64,000 nt of DNA from Pseudisothecium myosuroides (Eukaryota; Streptophyta; Bryopsida; Hypnales; Lembophyllaceae), in assembly GCA_951799445.1 (NCBI GenBank), contig OX637289.1, forward strand, positions 2,148,501 through 2,212,500, read 5' to 3'. The notes under the pieces were generated by a model that did not search any database, was not told the origin of the DNA, and worked only from the letters and a program-made list of their open reading frames with translations. A program made the translations under genes and the position numbers. Of this stretch, positions 37,851 to 48,689 are shown in pieces; the stretch's first letter is position 1, and the number at the start of each line of letters is the position of its first letter.

Positions 37851-40800
37851 AAAAATATTAGAAACAAAGTGTTTGTTCAAGTAACAAGTGTTGCATGTGA
37901 ACGGCTCTGGAAAGGACTCTGACTCGGAATCATCTGAACCATTTTTCAATAATAGAGGCAATCTTACGCTCAAAGCTAGGACGGCTTTTTTTTTAAAGAT
38001 ACCCTTCAAAAGTTACTCCAACGTTGAGCTTGGCTGTGGAGAAGAGGGCAGTTGCTAGATATTTTTCATGAAAGACCTAACCAACGGTTCAAAAGCATTG
38101 AAAGTATCTTTTGAGTACTGGTCCCATCTTGTCCAACTCTACTTGTACAACCCAAATCAGCACACCCCGGAGATTGCCCACGCAATCACAGTAGGATCAT
38201 TTAGAGTGCTAGCGCGTAAGTTCAACCGATACATTCTGCATTACTAGTATATAGTGATCAACTTGTGGTTTTTGAAAACCTCTACGTAAAAGAGTGTTTC
38301 GATTCTCGAATTCCATCACATCGTGGTGACGCGCCCTATGAGCCCTCAAGTTAGCACTTGGAACTCTGAGTTTATTTTTCGCGATTTATTGTTAGTTTTT
38401 AGTATAAATTCATGCAAAATAGCATGAATTAGTAATTGAGAGGAGTTTGGTAGAAGTCCCTACCAGATTAGTGAAGGATTGTCCTAAAATCATGGAAAGC
38501 ACAAAATACTCTGTTTTTCTATGTTTAGGTCTTAATTTAGTGTCTTAGAGTCCATATTTACGTGATAGAGAGATGTGAGGATATGAGGATTAGCCAGTTC
38601 TAGTATCTTGTCCATGTAAAACTCGACATTTGAGCACATGTGACAGCTTGGTTGAATCATAAGAGTCTATGCTCAGATTTAGAAGTGTCTAGATCCAATT
38701 CATGTGGAATTTGGACTAGTTATGTGAAGACCTGCAGATGTCGAAGAATACGAACCAAAATGCAAAGTAGAAGAAAGGCGAGGTGATTGAAGCTTACAGA
38801 AAGGTGCTTTTAGGATAAAAGCATGCCAAAAGATCAATAGCGGAACTAATCATCCACGACAAACCCCGGTACCAGATTAATTTCCCCCTCGAGCAGAAAT
38901 TATTAAGAAATTGCTAAATTTAGCATCTTCATTGGAGGTTTGGTTTTGTCCTTAATTTTTGGACACTTCCTAGAAGATTGCCCAAAAGTTTCGGGATTTT
39001 ACAAAACTCCACGATGACTCCATAGGAAGTCAACTGCCTTTGAAACTGATGGTAAATTCATAGAAATTACCTAGAGTGCGGTAAAATCTCACTAAAAATT
39101 AGATTAGAATTTTATATATAAAATAAGAGACCAGTTAAGTTTGAAGACTTTTCGATAGTCAGAAGTACCAGAATCGACAACGACATCGAATTTAACAAGA
39201 ATTTACAACATGGCGAAAGGTTGACCGGCAAACCAGGAGTTGGTGGTGTCCGAGTGTCGCAAACAAGGAATATTTTCTTACTCTCACAAACCTTCCAGGC
39301 AACCCTAGCTAGTTAGTTTTCTCGGGAAATTCAAATTCCATTAGTTGGGATTTTGACTTTTTTTTGAAGTTATCGTTAGTGGTTTTTACGAGTATTTACA
39401 GCCTGGAAGTGGGGGGTAGGGGTTGGCTTGACTAATCGGGGTCTTCTGAACGCGATGGCGCAATCGGTTTTCAGTTTGAAGTTGTTCTCAAGAAGATAGG
39501 AAGAGGTCAGCCGTAGCGTTGACTTTTTAAGAGTAATTAGCGGTAATTCAAAGTTATTTCACAAAATATCTTGGTGAAAGTCGAAGATTGGATTTAGTTA
39601 AGATTTCAAATCCTTTCTTTTAAGGCCAATTTAGATTAAATTAAGAATATTTGAAAATATCCTAGGGTTGTTTACAAAATATCTCAAAGTCAAAATAGTT
39701 AATTTCCTAAATATCTTTGGGAAAATCTTAGATTTTATTTTGGACAAGATTTCCTTTCTAAATAAGGCTTGTTCTAGAAAATTCTAATGATTAAACAAAG
39801 ATTATTTAGCTAATATCTTAGGGTAGTTTAGAATTTAGTTTAAGTTAGTTTTTGAGTAAGAAGACCAAATATCTTATAGTAAATTAAGTGGTGGGGCCTT
39901 CTAGCGAGTATATAAGGCCTCCCCGCGAAGTTTCTCATACCCTTTTTATTTCATTGTCTGCCTACCGACATTCTGTCGGAGTACAGACACTCTCTTTTCT
40001 TATTCAATTTGCTTACCGGCTTTGTCGGAAGCAACTAGTTAGACCAAAATTTGGTCATCTTTGCTCATTTTCGCTTTCTTTACTTTCTTTTAATGGAAGA
40101 TTTGGTTAGAAGACTCGGGGTTCCCTTTCAACCTTCAAAACCACACTAAAGCCACACTTTTGGGAGGATTCATCCCCCAAAACTTGCATACCGTCTTTGT
40201 GATACTAATTTTGTGTATCTTGCAGCAGCCATTGAGTTAGAATTCTTAAGGAGGTTGTGAGCTCTCAATTTGTCACTTGGGACTCGTAGAATTATTTTTT
40301 TGGAAATTTGCAATTTAAAGTTGATAAAAGTATACAAAAATCCATAAAAAGAGTGTAGAACCGAAATAGGGTTGTGTCATACCCATTATAGTATTTGGTC
40401 TAGATTTGTGTTTTTTACTTAGAATCCCCCAAACCTTGCCAAAAATGGTATAAAAATAACGAAAAGGTTAGATTTGGAGGATTCGAGTCACACAGCCCCA
40501 AAAGGGCTAAATCCCACCATGAATGTGGCGATTCATGGCTAGGTCGGTCCGAGGGATCCACAGCGAGGCCACTAGGTCGGGTCCTAGAGTTAGATTTAGA
40601 ATTCCCCATTAGATCGACGAATTCCCAAAATCCCAATTTTTAGCATGCAGGAGCCACTCAAGCAAGACCGGGCCGTGGAGGAATCTACAGCCCAAGGATA
40701 GTGTTCGAGGGTGAATCCCATGCCAGGAGTCCAACGGCAAAATCGGTTCGCCAAGATTCCTCCACCTGCAGAAGATTCCCGCACCGTCGCTGATTCAAGG

Positions 40801-41545
40801 AGATGTCCAGTTTAAATCTCCATTGACCAATCGTGCCAGGTACGGGAACACACCCGCACGTCTTTCATGCGACTCCCTGAGAGGTCACGTGAAAAATCCC
40901 GGCATCTTCCGACTTGCAGAAGAACCTTTTTCCGGGTGGTCAACCCTCCTAACCTCCAACGGGAATTTCATGGAAATTACCCAGGTTACAATAAAATCTC
41001 ACTAAAAATTAGACTAGCTTGTTTTATGTTAATAATGCGCTCCGTGAAGTTTTACAACATTCCGATAGCGGCAAGTACCCGAACCGGCGAGATTCCTCGA
41101 GAATTAACCACGTGGCGGGGTCCCCGCCACGTTGACCGGCATCCCGGGCCCATACGATGGCAAAACGAAGTCAACCAAAAGTCCTTCCCGACTCTCTTGC
41201 ACCTACCGAAGACCCTAGGCTATTCACATTTCTCAAAATAGGAGACCCCCAAGATCTAGGATTTTATCACGATTTGATTTTTAAACTAAATTAGCCTACG
41301 ATGGGTTTTTGGCCTCGGTACGGGGGACAAAAGGGGTTCAGGACTAAACACGACGATCTGGATCCAACGGCGCAATCCATTTGGCGATTGGAGCTAATCT
41401 CCAAAAGTTAGGATGTTGGTCCAGCATAGATGGTAGAAGTAGAAATTTAGGATGTAGGATGAAAATCTTTGAGGATGAAGATGAAAATTCTCGTTGATAA
41501 GGTTACCTTAGAGCTTTAGAGAGAGGGGTGAGCCCTTGGAAAACC

Positions 41546-41553
41546 TATATAAG
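41546..41553 (+). promoter_or_regulatory. TATA box of LTR C
   Basis: TATATAAG within 'aaacctatataagggcc', followed by a CT-rich 'tttctctctctaaaac', a typical plant core promoter. Copy G has the same site on the minus strand (about 26430-26421), and copy D has 'tatataagg' near 39909. If used, the R-U5 part of the LTR would be about 3.5 kb. Confidence 0.55.
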
Positions 41554-42012
41554 GGCCTCATTTCTCTCTCTAAAACACCCCCTCACTTTTGTTTGGGTTC
41601 GTGGGTCCAATTTGCTTTGGATATTTTGGCGTTTGAAGCCAAAAACCTCTACGGTGTTTTTGAAGTACTTTTTGTTCCATTGTTGCTAGATTTTAAGCTT
41701 TGAAGGTCCTTAGGGGGTCCTTCTATCTTGCCTTGTGTACTTCTTGTGCGTTTGTTATACCTTTGTTACGAGTTAAGAGTCCTCGTTTCTCTCTTGTAGT
41801 TCCTTTGTGATCTAACGTGTGAGTTTAGGAGTCTTTTGGTGTCTTGTCCTAATCCTAAAGCCACCCCCCACCGTACCTTGGCGATGCCGCTTTGGGGGGC
41901 CTTTAGTTTGTGAAGTTGTGTGTCTTTACGTGTCCTAACCGTGTTGTTTCCCTCACTTGTGTATTCTCATCCTCTTCTAATCTTCCCCTTGTTGTGTGGA
42001 CCCCCCCTCGGG

Positions 42013-42514
42013 ACGGCGAAGCTTTGGCTTTGTCACGTATGTTCTTTAACTTTGTCTTTTCTACCTTCTTCTAATCTTCCCCTTGTTGTGTGGACCCCCC
42101 CTCGGGACGGCGAAGCTTTGGCTTCGTCACGTGTATTCCTTAACTTTGTCTTGTCTACCTTCTTGTAGTATTTCCCTTGTTGTGTGAAACCCCCCCACGG
42201 CGGCGAAGCTTTGAACTAGTGACCACGTCAAGTCCTATAATGTGTGTTAAAATAGTCTTAGACGGCGGAGCTTTGAACCCGTGGAGTGTTACAAGTCCTA
42301 AAGTTGGTGTTAAAACCAATTTTACGGCGGAGCCTTGAACCTCCATAGCTTTAGATTCCAAAGTCTAGTTTCCAAGACCTTCTTGGAAAAGTCCAGAGTT
42401 TAGCTTCCAAGATTGGTCACGAGTTTCTAGGAAGAGAGTGACCATCCCGTGGCACTTAGCTTAGGTGACCGTTCTAAAAATTGGGGGCCTAACTCCCCGG
42501 ATGGCGAAGCTTCG
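42013..42514 (+). repeat. Phased ACGGCGAAGCTTTG boxes in LTR C
   Basis: Variants start at 42013, 42107, 42201, 42262, 42324 and 42501. Steps are 94, 94, 61 and 62 bases, then a wider gap. Comparable boxes occur in A (16647, 16711, 16772), B (18960, 19052, 19115), E (29858, 29910, 29971, 30033), D (45361) and G (minus strand, about 25457-25960). Flanks repeat 'cctaaagt.ggtgttaaaacc', so this is a diverged tandem repeat with a strongly kept core. Confidence 0.7.
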
Positions 42515-42609
42515 ACCCTAGCCCTAACCCCTTACAAAAATCCATTTTTTAGTTGTATTAGTGGGTTCCCCTAAGGGAACCCGGTTGTGTGGATTTTTTG
42601 AGAAGGCAG

Positions 42610-42840
42610 CTAGTAACCCGAGCCAGCATACAGCCAGCATACCGGACCAGCATACCGGACCAGCATACCGGACCAGCACACCGGCCAGCATACAGCCAGC
42701 ATACAGCAGCATACCGGACCGGCAGCCAGCCATACAGCCAGCATCGGACAGTCAGCTTGACTGAACTAACATCAGCATCGGGCTAAGTCAGCTTGACTGA
42801 ACTCAACATCAGCATCGAGCTAGTCAACTTGGCTGGACTG
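42610..42840 (+). repeat. Minisatellite in LTR C
   Basis: Units of about 12 bases, 'ataccggaccagc', repeated with changes, then a longer unit 'gtcagcttgactgaac.aacatcagcatcg' repeated about three times. Mirror counterpart of the array in LTR G. Confidence 0.75.
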
Positions 42841-43503
42841 AGATACTAATTTCTGGATTTCCAGAACTAAACGGAACGATGTCCTGCGGGGCCCCAACCA
42901 ACCTTCTTTTTGATTTTTTGATCTTTTAAAGTCTGAAATTTTGGAATCCAGTTGGGGAGGGAACAAACTCAACTTGGAACTTCAAAAACACCATAGCAAA
43001 AAGGGGGGAAAGAAATAGAAGCTGCCACTCCACACGCCACCTGCACAAAAACATCCGATCCTACTCGCATCACCACTCACACCTACACACAATGGAAGGA
43101 AATTAGGGAGGAGGATGTGTTATAGGAGTGGAAGGGAGAGAGACGATAAATAGTGCCTAGCTAGGAGATTAGGTAGGAAATCTAGAAGAACTCCTTGCAA
43201 CCGTTGGGAGGAGGATTAGGATGACACAAAGCCAAGTTGCGTAAGAAGGTAGGAGGCTCATTAAAACTTCACGAAGTTTGAGACTAGAAGCGTAAGACCA
43301 CCATCACCACGGTTGATGGAATAGTTCAAGAGTAGAAGAAAGAGGAGGAGAGAAAGAAAAGGAGAAGGAAATGGGGGGAAAGGGTTAGAACATCATACTT
43401 GTAAACGTTTCCTTTTCTACAACTTAAGCCGTGGGCCTTAAAAAAATAAAACAAAATAAGACCATAACACGAAAATAAAAGAAGACAATCACGAGTGGCC
43501 ACC

Positions 43504-43578
43504 ATGGAGCACGAGGACGCGCATGTGGACGGGGATGACGTCATTTCCGACACTAGCAGTCACGAGGTGGGTCATTAA
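43504..43578 (+). CDS. Acidic 24-aa mini-ORF with splice-donor-like end in LTR C
   Basis: ATG lies in a strong initiation context (GCCACCATGG). It reads MEHEDAHVDGDDVISDTSSHEVGH then TAA. The GAG codon (E21) is followed by GTGGGT, a usable 5' splice site. Copies B and G keep length, acidity and the V-I-S core; D keeps the ATG...GAG|GTATGT layout with a different middle. It may be the first coding exon of the element's protein, spliced to an internal exon that is absent from this solo LTR. That is inference. Confidence 0.5.
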   Translation: MEHEDAHVDGDDVISDTSSHEVGH

Positions 43579-43859
43579 ACTAATCCTAGTCGTTTCTCCC
43601 TAATTAGCATTTGTCTTCCTAATCAGCCCTTAGAGCGTGATTAGCATCCGAGATTAGCGTGAATTAGAAGTTTAGATTCAAAAGTTGATAGATTAGGAAT
43701 AGAGGTTTCCGAAAACATCTTATAATTAAGATTTGACCGTAAACTGACCGCGTTAGGCTAAGTTAAGCGGTAGGGGGTAGAACGGAGGAATTTTAATTAA
43801 AAGGGAACCACAAGAAACAATGGACGGAAATTAGGATTAGATTAGAGGGAGGATTTAGG

Positions 43860-44710
43860 ATAAAAAATTAAAGATCAAATAGCGAGTTAAAAACCTAGGA
43901 TTAAATTAAGAGTTTAATTAGGGAAGTTAAAATTCAAAAGTCGAAAGTTGGAGTTAACTTTGGGAAGTAAAAAGTAGAGTAGGAAGTAGAAGTCAAAAGT
44001 AGAATCCACTTAGGAAGTAGATTGTTGAGTTAAAAATAGAGCTAAAATTAGAAGTCAAAATCCTAGAGTTAACAGTTGGAATTAAATTTAGGAGGATAAC
44101 ATTTAGAGCTAATCTAGGATTAAAACGATAGGATTAAATTTGGAAGTAGAAGTCAAAAGTCAAAAGTCAAAAGTTTAGATTAAACTTAAAGGTTAAATTT
44201 TAGAGTCAATTAGGGGAGTAAAAAGGGAGAGTAAAAAGCTAAAAGTAGAAGTTAAAAGTTAGAAGTAGAAGTAAAATTTTAGAGTTAGTAGAAATCTAGA
44301 GTCAAAGTGAAAACTTAGAGTCAAACCTAGAGGTTAAAATTGAGGATTGATTTTAGAAGTAAAAATTTAGGATTAAAAGTAAAAAACCTAGAGTTAAATT
44401 AGGAGTAAAAAATCTACAGTAAAAAGTGAAAAGTTAGAGTTAACTTTAGAGGGTAAATCTTAGAGTAGTTTAGAGATAATGACATAGAATTAGAAGTGAA
44501 ACTTAGAATTACCCTAGAAGGTTAAAACTTGGAAGTTAGGAGTCAAAGTTGATTTAGAAGTAAAAACTTAGAGTTAAAAGTTAAACCTAGGGTTAAATTC
44601 CGAGGATAAATTTCAGAGTTAAATCAGGCGTAAAAACCTAGAGTTTCATTTAGAGGTTGAAGATTAGAGTAAGGGTTAAACTTTAGAGTTAGTCTTTAGA
44701 GTAGAACTTC
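43860..44710 (+). repeat. C-poor degenerate repeat tract in LTR C
   Basis: Loose repeats of 'aaaagttagagttaa' and 'ttagaagtaaaaa' with scarce C on +, starting about 280 bases after the mini-ORF donor. If the donor is used, the tract is intronic. Confidence 0.7.
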
Positions 44711-45530
44711 TAGGTGGAGTCTTTAAATCCCACGATAGTCTTAGAGGTTCGTGGAAGGAACATAGGGGTTCCTCTTTTCACGTAGTTAGGGACGTTAGAA
44801 ATGACGCCAACTACCCAGTCTACCCCCGACATAGGATAGATAGTTAGGGAGTTAGAATTTTACCATTACCCCTGAGCATTGCAGTTACCTTGTGAGTTAC
44901 TACATGCATTCTAATTATTCGCTGCCATCCACAACACTTAGGAAACGTTAGCAAAAAAGATCCATTGCTTGGAAGGCACAGTGGACCGCGCTCACATCAC
45001 CCCCATATATTAAAAAATGTAGATAAAGGCATAGAACCTGGTCGGTGTTCGCTCTATTACCAAGGGTGGATAATCCAGCGCCCACAGAGGTGGAGCTAGT
45101 CTTTACCAAAAGATTCTAACACTCAAGATACTTGCCAAACTTCGTTGTATAACAAAGTTTAGTGTGACTTGATTCCTAATTTTCGGTTTAAACACTTTCA
45201 TGTGTACCTCAATTAGGAATCAAACTATTTGATACCTTGGAAATTATTTTAGTCCTTAGTGTTCGGTTTAAACACTTTCATGTGTACCTCCTTTAAAAAT
45301 TATAATTTTTTTTCAACCATTGAAAACCACACTTTATGAGTTTAGCCTGGGGTCGCCCCTGCACGGCGAAGCTTTGACCTAAAGACATTTTACCTTGAAG
45401 GAGGAAAACTTGGGAAAAAACCTTAATCGTTGGACTACTTAAGCCAAAAACACCCCACCAAGTGATTCTTTTTCTTCCGCCGGACTTTGTTCACTTTGGT
45501 TGTTTTGCTTACATCGCCAAATTGTGGAGT

Positions 45531-45780
45531 TAGTTGATAGTCTAGTTTTGCCTTAGTTTAGTTATCTTTGCCTTTGCTTTAGTTTAGTTTAGTTATTTTG
45601 CTAGTTTATCTCGAAAAACCAAAAATATTGTTTAGTTTAGTTGTTTTGCTAGTTTTTTAGTTAGTTGATAGTCTAGTTTTGCCTTAGTTTAGTTATCTAT
45701 ACCTTTGCTTTAGTTTAGTTTAGTTGTTTTGATAGTTTTTAGTTAGTTGATAAATTAAGTTTTTGCCTTAGTATAGTTGA
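45531..45780 (+). repeat. T-rich tandem repeat in LTR D
   Basis: Two and a half diverged units containing 'agttagttgatagtctagttttgcc' and 'ttagtttagttatct'. Located just after the single ACGGCGAAGCTTTG box. Confidence 0.65.
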
Positions 45781-45867
45781 ACTAATTAGTCAGAAGTCAT
45801 CCAAAATCCTCAAAACTTCGATTAATTTGTTAGTTAGCTTGTGTAGATTGTAGCCAGCAAAATTCAA

Positions 45868-45978
45868 ACCAGAAGTAGCCAGCCAGAATTCAAATTAGAG
45901 TAGCCAGCCAGAATTTGAATCAGAGTAGCCAGCCAGAATTTGAACCAGAAGTAGCCAGTCAGAATTCGAACCGAAGTA
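45868..45978 (+). repeat. About 25-bp minisatellite in LTR D
   Basis: Four to five units of the form 'agtagccagccagaatttga'. It occupies the place that the GCTGG/CCAGC minisatellite holds in LTR C, so the subfamilies carry different arrays at the same site. Confidence 0.7.
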
Positions 45979-46475
45979 GAGAGCCACGTGTCGGCTCTGA
46001 GGTCAACGTAAGGGCTATTGGGGTCATCGTAAGGGTTGCCGGGGTGGCTGTACGGGTTGCTGGGGAGGTCGCAAGGGGCTGCTGGGGGGTCGCAGGGACG
46101 GAGTCCAAGGAGTCCAGGGAGAAATTCGAGCTTGTTTGAAAGTCCAGGGAGTTTAAAGGGAAATTCGAGCTTGCTTGAAAAAGAAAACTCACACCCCACT
46201 TGAACCAAAAACCTATCGATACAAAATCAAATACTTTAAAGGTTAGGCCGTTGCTCGCCACACCAACCCAACTTTGATTTTTAGTCTAAAATCTTGGTTT
46301 AAGACACTTAGAAATTCAACTCACTTCAAACACTCGCGCTCACAACTCATACTCCATAGCCAACTTTCAAATGACAACAAAACTCAAATAAAAAAACACT
46401 TAAGAAGACGAAGTGTCGGCTTGGGAATGAATTAGATTAAAAAACTAATTTTCCTAGAAAATCTAACTATTCACG

Positions 46476-46720
46476 TGTGCTTGTTGTTTTGTTTTTCACT
46501 ATTCATTTTGGATTTGGCGCAGTTTTTTATTCTTTTTCTATTCATTTGTTTTGTTTTGTTGTGCTTTTCCTATTCATTTTAGATTTGTTTTGGTTTTTAT
46601 TCCGTTACTATTCATCTACTATTCATTCGGGACAAATTGTTTTTGTTTTTCTACTATTCATCTACTATTCATTTGGAATAGTTCTTTGGTTTTATTCCTT
46701 TTACTATTGAAGAATTTATT
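46476..46720 (+). repeat. CTATTCAT-rich pyrimidine tract in LTR D
   Basis: Repeated 'ctattcat' (at least seven) in T-rich DNA; low complexity, not coding. Confidence 0.6.
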
Positions 46721-47169
46721 TTTTTCTATCAACTAGTATTTTTGGAAGAAATTAGTTGGTCTTGTTGACTCGGGTTTTGTTTTATTAGGCCTAATAAGCC
46801 AAATAGGAAAAAACAAGAAATCAACAAAAATAATAGATTAATCCAACAAAAATAATAAACTAATGAATGATAAAAAAAATTGACTATTCATTGGAATGTT
46901 ATTAAATTGGAAAATATTAATCTTTTTCTTAATTAAAACAAATATTCAAGGTGGTTGGAAATAAGGTCTTGAAGTTTATTTTAATTCAAAGAATTTTTTT
47001 TAAATCAACTAAAAACCATTAGAATTTAACATAAATTCCTCAAACTCCAAGGAATTAAATTAAAAACTTACACTAACCCTTTTAATTGTAGGAAGTTGAT
47101 CAAAATAATGTAGGAAAGAGATTTCCACACATTTTGACACCAAACTTTCATCCAGCCACAGAAGCACAC

Positions 47170-47250
47170 ATGATGGAGGACGACGGCTATCTTGAGACCA
47201 TTATGCTAGTGATCTGCGTTGACGGGACTATGGACCTAGAGGTATGTTAA
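47170..47250 (+). CDS. Mini-ORF in LTR D
   Basis: Reads MMEDDGYLETIMLVICVDGTMDLEVC then TAA. The penultimate part is GAG|GTATGT, a donor consensus, so the layout matches the mini-ORFs of B, C and G although the middle differs. Confidence 0.35.
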   Translation: MMEDDGYLETIMLVICVDGTMDLEVC

Positions 47251-48301
47251 TTTTACCCTTTGTTGTTGCTTTGTTTTTGTTTTCAATTTAAAGTTAGAAT
47301 CTTTGCTATTAGAAGTTAGTTTTTAGATTAAAATTTTAGAATTTAAGTTAGATTTAGAACCTAATAAGAAATTTAGAGGTTATAAAACCAAATCATACTT
47401 AAAATTTAACCACATAACAAAAATTACTAATAATTAACCATAACCACACAATTGGATGATAAGTTAATATTTTTATCCAAAAGAATCTTTAAGGAATTTT
47501 TTTAGGTAGGAATCAGACAAGGAATCTATAAAGATTCTAAAATCCCTTTTTACTTTTGAAAATACTTTATTTTTTAAGGATAAAAGGTTGGATGAAGTTT
47601 GAGACCAATTTCGGATGAAAAACATCCAATTAGGTCAAAATTCCGATTAGTCTTAAAAATCCGTAACTTCAAGGAACTAATAACTTAACCTTAGAATTTA
47701 GAATTATTTTAGATTGATTTGCTATTTTAGATTAGTAGATGAAAGTTAGCACAACTAAGGGGCCGAACGTACCTCGTGGTAACTTTTGCTAGGAATCTTG
47801 GAATCTAGTTTTCTTCACCATTCTAAGAAGGAAAAATTATATTCTAAAAGTCTACTTAGATACAATTTTAGTTAAATTAGATTTTGTTTTCTTTCTTTGT
47901 TTTTTACCTGACCATAACGTTTAATTAATTAACCCATAGCTTTTCTTAGAATTAGTGGAATTTTACAGGATTATTAGTCACAAAAAGTGTCCATTGCTTT
48001 GAAGGCGAACACTTATTTAGGAACACCCAATTAGGAGTGAATCTCCAACAAAACAGCCGCAAGAGCCCATGTGTAACTTTCTAACTCAAGGGTGGAGTTA
48101 GAAACACTCACACGCCCCTGCCAAAGCTGCCCCACATTGACATACGATATTGGGCCCCGAAGCCCCTATTCGACAGTCAGCTGTACCGTTTCAACGCATC
48201 TAATGTCACAGACCTTCATGTACGAGAGAACCCTATATCCGCCTCTAGTACTTTCGATCGTGGCACGACCGCGGTGGACATCTCATCTTGAAAGGGTATA
48301 A

Positions 48302-48689
48302 AAGTATCTCGACTCGCTACTTGCCAATCAACAGCGCCGCCATACTCTATCATCGAATACCAGTCAGTGTGTAAGCCGTACTAGAACGCCAAGGTCCAAG
48401 GAAATCCAAATTGCGCTCAACACGATACCAGGGCTAGAATACCTGTATCAACCCCGATTTCATCTCTTTTTCTATTGATACCCCTGCCAATGGAAGAGGA
48501 CGCAATTCGTTCGTATCATGAATGTTACGCTCTTTACAAACGAGGAATCTTGAATCCGCCATCAAACAGCCATCGACCGCAACGAAAAGGAATAGGCACC
48601 CTATTTCTTTAAGTATCGCCCGAGTGCAAGGGAAATTGCCGTTAGTTTGGCTCATTACGGGTCAGACTTAGTGTCCAATCTAGATTTGG
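48302..48689. other. Decayed internal retroelement sequence
   Basis: Continuation of the element interrupted by LTR D. It is mixed GC content with short frames broken by stops ('DAIRSYHECYALYKRGILN' is one legible piece on +). No domain is identified. Confidence 0.35.

Larger units (their letters stand above)
40256..45086 (+). mobile_element. LTR copy C, 4,831-bp solo LTR with TSD GAGGT
   Basis: Starts TGTGAGCTCTCAATTTG and ends CCAGCGCCCACA. Exact 5-bp duplications GAGGT lie at 40251-40255 and 45087-45091. Inside, in order: a U3-like 1.29 kb, TATATAAG at 41546, 'gtaccttggcgatgccgctt' at about 41873, six ACGGCGAAGCTTTG-type boxes (42013-42514), a short palindrome 'gggttcccctaagggaaccc' at 42562, a minisatellite (42610-42840), a mini-ORF with donor (43504-43578) and the C-poor tract (43860-44710). 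It is the best-preserved unit of the family and is inserted in LTR D. An LTR this long is unusual; Ogre/Tat Ty3-gypsy elements are known for LTRs of this size. Confidence 0.85.
38337..48112 (+). mobile_element. LTR copy D, solo LTR with TSD CGCCC, interrupted by LTR C
   Basis: Pieces 38337-40255 and 45092-48112 (about 4.9 kb net). It starts TATGAGCCCTCAAG (the family TGTGAG with a G-to-A change) and ends GAAACACTCACA. It is flanked by CGCCC at 38332-38336 and 48113-48117, an exact 5-bp duplication. TATA-like 'agtatataaggcc' lies at about 39907; a box 'cacggcgaagctttg' at 45361; a mini-ORF at 47170-47250. It is a distinct subfamily from C/G, and its 3' third matches LTR F. No internal domain lies between its ends except the nested LTR C, so it is a solo LTR. 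Confidence 0.8.
37905..48301 (+). pseudogene. Decayed gag-like frame split by nested LTRs (37905-38336 and 48118-48301)
   Basis: Downstream of the PBS-like site are fragments such as KDLTNGSKALKVSFEYW, LVQLYLYNPNQ, AHAITVGSFRVLARKFNRYI and SVSILEFHHIVVTRP, with two or more stops and an apparent shift. If the LTR D insertion and one copy of its CGCCC target duplication are removed, the frame continues directly into CQSCPTLTYDIGPRSPYST and ends at TAA 48299-48301. Basic, helix-forming content next to a 5' LTR suggests gag, but no zinc knuckle or protease is seen. The joined frame shows that D inserted into a then-coherent region. Confidence 0.4.
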
